Assembly (NCBI GenBank): GCA_026120185.1
Contig: JANUWF010001281.1
Coordinates: forward strand, 2,026,501-2,090,500
Source: Voacanga thouarsii
Lineage: Eukaryota; Streptophyta; Magnoliopsida; Gentianales; Apocynaceae
Reading direction: 5' to 3'
Length of the DNA stretch: 64,000 nucleotides
Both the position numbers and the translations under genes were made by a program. This document shows, piece after piece, positions 59,352-64,000 of this stretch (the stretch's first letter is position 1; every line of letters begins with the position of its first letter). The notes under the pieces are model-generated. The model was not told where the DNA came from. It saw nothing but the letters and a program-made list of their open reading frames with translations, and did no database searches.

Positions 59352-62092
59352 ACAATATCATGAATGTTTCGATTTTGTTGATTTAACCATGTTTATATGT
59401 TTCTATGTCTATATGTGAATATGTAAATATGTAAATATGTTCTTTGTGTAAATATGTGCTATATCTTGTTGTTGGTAGTATTGTGTGACTTAATTGACTT
59501 GCTTATATCATGTTGTACTTGTAAATGCCACTAACTTTTGTATTTTGTTAGGTTGTGAATATATCTAATGTGTGCGTTTTTCTTTTCTTTATTTTTTCAA
59601 TTATTTACTTTTACCCTTTGCTTGTTTTTCTTTTCTTTGTTTTTCTATTATTATTATTTTTTTGCTTTTACTTTTATGTTTAATTTGATTTTATTTTTCT
59701 TTGAGTGTGAGGTTGACATCATCATGGACATTTATTTTAGGGCACAAGATCGAAGGATTTACATTGATAATAGATTGGCAAAGTTATAGGCACATATTGA
59801 TGTTTTTAGTGAGACGTCACTTAAAACCGCAATGCATTCTTTTGTTGCCAATATAAGTTCATCTATTAAGTGGCATGAAGAAGCATCCCAACGTATGAGC
59901 CATCAAAGAATCCAACTGGTTAAGTTGGTAGAGGATGCCATAAATGCCCATACGCTTGAACAAGAGAATGTCTAAGGAAAAGAGAGAAGATATGAGGAAC
60001 AATTATCCAATGTGGAAATGGAGGTATTCAATTATCCTCTATGTGCTAATAATTCTAATCTCTCTTTATCACATGATTTTTAGGTTCTTCTCAATTCTTG
60101 GAGAGAAAGGGTCTAAATGATGATGTGTTGAATTTATCATGTCCCAAAAAGTTGGATCTTTCAATGCAACATCATAAGAAGTCCTTGGAGGATGGTGGTA
60201 ATTTTTACCCTTCACCCTATTCAAAATGAGGTAACTTAGTTTTTGTAGATGTGTTAAAAAGTACTGATTTCTTGACCCCATGTTTAAGAACTGAATTGCT
60301 AAGTTTTAAGGGGAATTTTAATTGTGAAAATTCTTTTGAATGGTTAATTGGTGATTTCGGAGTTGATGCATTTGTTAGATACCATAAGCATGTTGAAAAA
60401 TATATTTGAGTGTCTAAAGAAATGTTAGAACATAAGGTTAATGTGTTTTGCTTTGCTGAGAAAAAAATATTTTCATGCACATTACCTTTTTCAAAAACAT
60501 CCTTTCTTTCTACATTCATCATATCTGTCTTCTACTTTGAGTTTTCATTTCTTTTCCAAAGGTTTGATAAAGAAGCATGATGAGTGAGAAGAGTTTGTAT
60601 CTTTATTTTTGGTTTAGGTATGTTTTGGTTGTTGTGTGTTATTTCCCATAAATAAGGAAACTATTTTCTAATTTAAGTGTGGGGGAGTAAGTCATGTCTT
60701 TATTTGCTTTCTTAAGATTTTTTTAGTACTTTTCTTTAGTTTGTTTTCTTTTATTTAGGTGTGTTTTTATTTTGTTATTATTTTGTTTGTACTTTTCTTT
60801 GTGTTTTGTTTTATAGGTAGGAACAAAGTCCTCTTGAATAAGCACTTCTCTCTATTTTCAGTTTTGATATCTATTGGTACATTATTGCACTTGGGAAGTA
60901 TTGCTTAAACTTTGTACCCCTTTATTAGATTTGGTCCCTTTGGAGATGCTTTCTTGTGTTAATTTTTTGACAATAAGGACATTGTCCAGTTTAAGTGCGG
61001 GGGAGTGGTTTAGCAATATTCTTTGTCCAAATTTTTATCAATTATCTTGGTGTTTTCTTGGTATCAAACAATTTTGTTGAAAAAAAATTTTGAAAATTTT
61101 GAAACTTTGAAAGTTTGGATATTTAAAGCTAAATTGAGTTTATTTGTCTATAATGGAGTTGTGATTTTCTTACTAATTTTGGATATGGATTTGTCTTTCA
61201 TTATGGTTTGATTTTTATTAAAGAGTAAACTTGCGTATTAAGTTAAATTTTGCTACGTCTTGAGAATTTAAGTTATCTTATTCTTTTAGTTTGACTGTGG
61301 ATGATATGAAATATGGGAAGAGTTGTTGGCTAATTCTTGTATTATAGATTTAAAGTTTGCTTGACTTTGAGTTGTGAATAAGGAATGTGAAAAAAAAAAA
61401 TGAGTGAAAAGAAGAAATGTGAGATGAAAAAAATGTTGAGTTGAAAAAAATATATATGCTTTTATCTCTGAAAGAAAAAAAAAAAAGAGAGACCTTTTGC
61501 TAAAAAGAGGGCTAATACGGTGAGTGGAAGAGAAGAAACAAAGAAGCATCACATTCTCTTGAGGCTATCCCAAAGGCAAGAAGGTAAGGAAAAAAAGAAG
61601 AAAGAAAAAGAAAATTGCTGAAAAATAATAAATGATGACTATTAGGGGGCCAATACGGTGTGTGAAGAGAAATCTATGCACTTGAGGCTGTCAATTCCCA
61701 AAGTCATAGAAAAAAGAAGAAGAGTGGAGTGTTTTCCTTGTTTCACTAACTTAAGTTGTGTAAATTTGAGTTTATAATGCTTGAATTGGTTAAATGGCTT
61801 AACTTGTATGATTTATGTTGTCTATGTTTTTGTTTAAGGAGTAGGATGATTTTCTTGTACTAGATATAAGCTTGTTTAACTTAACTTTGATGGCCTTAGG
61901 ATTGTTTGATATAATACATGAGTTTACAAGATTTTAAAAGGGCTGAGTGAATGATGAATTTATATTTAAGGTTGGAAGAAGGTTATGTCTTCATTATGGA
62001 TGAATTTGCCAAGGAAAATTTTGAAAAATTGTTTTGTCATGATTTAAATGCTGGGTGTTTTAAATCTTGTTTTCTTGAGGACAAGTAAATGT
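59352..62092 (+). other. G5 internal region without pol
   Basis: T-rich leader, then a short frame from ATG at 59724 (MDIYFRAQDRRIYIDNRLAK, stop, then about 50 more open codons including HEEASQRMSHQRIQLVKLVE) that may be a Gag scrap; I do not recognise it. Two polypurine-like tracts, TTTAAGTGTGGGGGAGTAAG (60677) and AGTTTAAGTGCGGGGGAGTG (60989), precede A-rich sequence (61380-61720). The CAGTTTAAG tract has a counterpart in the G1 3' untranslated region. Confidence 0.6.
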
Positions 62093-62109
62093 TCAAGTGT
62101 GGGGGTATG
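62093..62109 (+). other. Polypurine tract of G5
   Basis: AAGTGTGGGGGTATG, next to the 3' LTR, preceded by the CTTGAGGACAAGTAAATG word typical of this group. Confidence 0.88.
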
Positions 62110-63621
62110 TGATAGGTGCTAAAATCACCATTATTTTCTAAGTTATTTGAGATTGTTTTAAAATACATTTGTAGCAATACCTAGGCATATTCCTTCCTAT
62201 TTGACATTTTGCTTGTAAAAAGTGTTTTCGACAAATATATGCAGATCTGAGTTAAAATCGAACAGAAAGTGCACAATTCCAGAATGTACCTGGCGACAGG
62301 CCCAGCCAAGAGAACAGGCGCCGGGTCTATTTTGGTCCAAGAGTTGAACTCGAGCCAAGCTTCAGGGGAAAAACTAGAACTGACCTGGTACTATATCTGG
62401 CAAGTGTACATGGCGCCAGGTCCATTCTATCTACACACCAAAAACAAAGCCAATAATTTTGTTTGCACACCAGGAGGTCTGATTGTACCCGGCACCAGGT
62501 ACACTTTGGAGGACGAATATTCTGCGCACGAAATTAGAGATTGTCCAATAATTTTGATATTTTTTGAATCCTACTCGGCCAAGACTTTCTAAGCCACAAA
62601 TTTAGCATCTAAGAGGCCTATAAAAGCACAAGAAAACACAAAGATTTGGAGATATACATAGAGAGAGGTGGATCCAATAGCAAAAATTCCCAATCACTCA
62701 TTGAAGGAGGAGTTCACCCAATCGAGTAGGATTGTTCAAGAGAGTCTTTAAGGGTGAAGAAAGAGGCTTGTCTATTAGTAGTTTCTTTTATCTTGTTTTC
62801 TTTTCCTTTAACAATGATGTATTCAATGTTTTTATTATCATTTAACATTATTTTGGAATTCATAATTTTATGTTGATTTAGTTATTTGACCAATTCTTTG
62901 TCATCTTTGGTGTTTGATACTTGATATAATTGGTTATTGATGCGAGTTCTTCTAATTGACTTGAGATGACGATGTTAGGAGTTTCATTGCATTGATTTCA
63001 TATTTGTCTAATCTTGATGGACTTGAGCGACGAAGTTAAGATTAGAGGACTAAGTAATTAAAGAATAGTTGATTTCACCTCGAGTAAAGGGTTATTAGTT
63101 AATTTCATACTTATAAGGTATTGTGCTTAATGCATATTTTGGTTATGTTAGCTTAATTGACAAATCTATTAATTTAATTAAAATATAAGATTCCATGGAT
63201 TGGGAAATGAAGTAGGATTTATTTAAGTAGATTAATGACTTGTGAAACGATTGAATTTTACTTTATATTCCCTTATGATGCCAAAATGACAATTACTTGA
63301 GAAAATTGTTAGTTGGTTCATTATCATGTTTTCTAGAATAATTGTCTAAATTGCATAAACATACATCCTTGAGTTGTATATATATTTTTTAATTTTCTTT
63401 TCATTATTTTCTCACTTTATTTAGGTCTGTTAAACAATGAATAAAAAGTGATTAGTATGTACTTGTTACTTTAAGGATTAATACTCGTTAATTCCCTATA
63501 CTATACTTGCGATGAGTATACTTGCTCGTATGTGTATTTTAGGATTAATATTTTAATTAAAACTTGACTACATGATGGATTTAAATTTGATGATTTTTAT
63601 ACATGCAAAATTTACGCATCA
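62110..63621 (+). mobile_element. 3' LTR of G5
   Basis: 1512 bp, TGATAGGTGC...CGCATCA; TATA box CTATAAAAG at 62618-62626. GC-rich motifs ACCTGGCGACAGG, GGCGCCGGGTC and GGCGCCAGGTCC lie at 62286-62425, upstream of the TATA box. Confidence 0.9.
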
Positions 63622-64000
63622 GATTATCAGACTAGAGATCTAAGGATGGTAGATGTCTTTGAGATGTGTGTTAGTATATTTATTCTGTCTCATTATGGAT
63701 GTTACTTAGAGGGGTATTTTTGTCATTTCACCTATAGGTTGGAGACATTGCTTTAAGTAATATTATTCTTGGGGTCAATATTTCAATATGGTGATAAATG
63801 AAAATATTTAAAATAATAAAATGTGACTATTTAATTACAAGGGTATTTTGGTCATTTTAGTAGCCATGAATAATATGTCTTTTGGTCTCCGGAGTAGCTT
63901 AAGTTACCTTGGTGCTATTTAAATACAATCTAGGCTCAATGGAGAATTATTTGGAAGAGAAATAAAATTTATTCTAAGAGTCCATTAAATAAATTAATTA

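Larger units (their letters stand above)
57819..63621 (+). mobile_element. Non-autonomous Gypsy-type element G5, target duplication GATTA
   Basis: TGATAGGG...ACGCATCA, flanked exactly by GATTA (57814-57818, 63622-63626). LTRs 57819-59333 and 62110-63621 align over their full length. A TGGTGCCGTTATTAGGGA primer site and a GTGTGGGGG polypurine tract are in place. The 2.78-kb internal region has no gag-pol. LTR ends and some internal words are shared with G1, so it is a deletion derivative or parasite of the Athila-like group. Confidence 0.92.
5360..64000 (+). mobile_element. Ty1/copia retrotransposon C1, hosting all later insertions; right end outside the window
   Basis: Pieces of one element occur in order: 5' LTR (5360-7047), PBS (7050), leader (7062-8246 and 18410-19369), gag-pol (19370-22562), the end of RNase H (56901-57078), PPT (57091) and 3' LTR (57106-57818 and 63627-64000 onward). 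The two LTRs match each other better than they match the other Copia LTRs here; both share GGATGCC/GTATGCC then AAAGACTATGTATTCTGTA. LTR length (about 1.7 kb), the TGTTGG...ATGCCC start and initiator-Met PBS recall the Angela group, which is inference. Coding regions carry many stops and the integrase catalytic Glu is replaced, so the element is dead. About 100 codons are missing at the 22562/56901 junction. Confidence 0.88.
57106..64000 (+). mobile_element. 3' LTR of Copia C1, split by G5 and cut by the window edge
   Basis: 57106-57818 aligns with 5360-6076 and 63627-64000 with 6077-6452. The start is TTTTGAAAAGTATGCC, where the 5' copy has TGTTGGAAAGGATGCC. Numerous base differences from the 5' LTR indicate an old insertion. 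About 600 bp of the LTR should lie beyond the window. Confidence 0.88.

Noticed and set aside
59568..59789. Phe-rich frame of 73 codons
   Set aside because: T-rich low-complexity leader of G5; the later ATG at 59724 within it is the only part mentioned as a possible Gag scrap.
1..64000. Host genes, rRNA, organelle insertions
   Set aside because: No exon-like conserved protein outside transposon domains, no rRNA signature and no recognisable plastid or mitochondrial gene was seen; short host exons or small RNAs could still be missed by eye.

Overview
This window looks like plant nuclear DNA, probably gene-poor heterochromatin of an angiosperm. I see no host protein-coding gene, rRNA gene or functional tRNA gene. 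Almost everything is LTR retrotransposon, with traces of two DNA transposons at the left end. Plant diagnostics are primer-binding sites for initiator-Met tRNA (TGGTATCAGAGC) and for a TGGCGCC-type tRNA, polypurine tracts of the GTGTGGGGG type, and Ty1/copia, Athila-like and chromovirus protein remnants. Every coding region is broken.

The best reading is a set of nested insertions. (1) 1-5359 is older host sequence: the 3' LTR of a Gypsy-like element (453-3242) holding a solo Copia LTR (C0, 628-2451), a hAT transposase pseudogene (3583-4470) and a CACTA-like terminus (about 5254). (2) One Copia element, C1 (+ strand), begins at 5360 and runs past the right edge. Its 5' LTR is 5360-7047, its PBS is at 7050, its gag-pol is 19370-22562 with a short tail at 56901-57078, its PPT is at 57091, and its 3' LTR starts at 57106. 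The rest of 5360-64000 is insertions into C1.

(3) The insertions are as follows. G1, an Athila-like Gypsy element (- strand, 8247-18409), lies in the C1 leader and itself carries an 889-bp solo LTR in its integrase gene (12176-13064). A chromovirus complex (- strand, 22563-56900) has the order LTR1-internal-LTR2-internal-LTR3 with LTRs of about 4.2-4.5 kb; it replaced part of the C1 RT/RNase H region. G5 (+ strand, 57819-63621), a non-autonomous Gypsy element with a perfect GATTA target duplication, lies in the C1 3' LTR.

(4) The chromovirus complex has its own guests. G3 is a solo Athila-type LTR in LTR1 (TSD AGAGG). C3 is a solo Copia LTR between integrase and chromodomain. G6 is an internally deleted Athila-type element in LTR3 (TSD TCTAC). 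LTR4 is a solo chromovirus LTR in LTR3 (TSD ACAAG) that holds solo Copia LTR C4 (TSD ATTCC). The deepest stack is C1 > LTR3 > LTR4 > C4.

The observations most worth following up are a tRNA-like A-box/B-box module kept in all four long chromovirus LTRs, arrays of a GC-rich GGCGCC motif upstream of the TATA box in several Gypsy-type LTRs, an acidic reading frame between PBS and gag of the chromovirus, and the tandem LTR-internal-LTR-internal-LTR structure. Boundaries marked by TG...CA ends plus target duplications are good to a base or so; the others are approximate. All homology calls are by eye.
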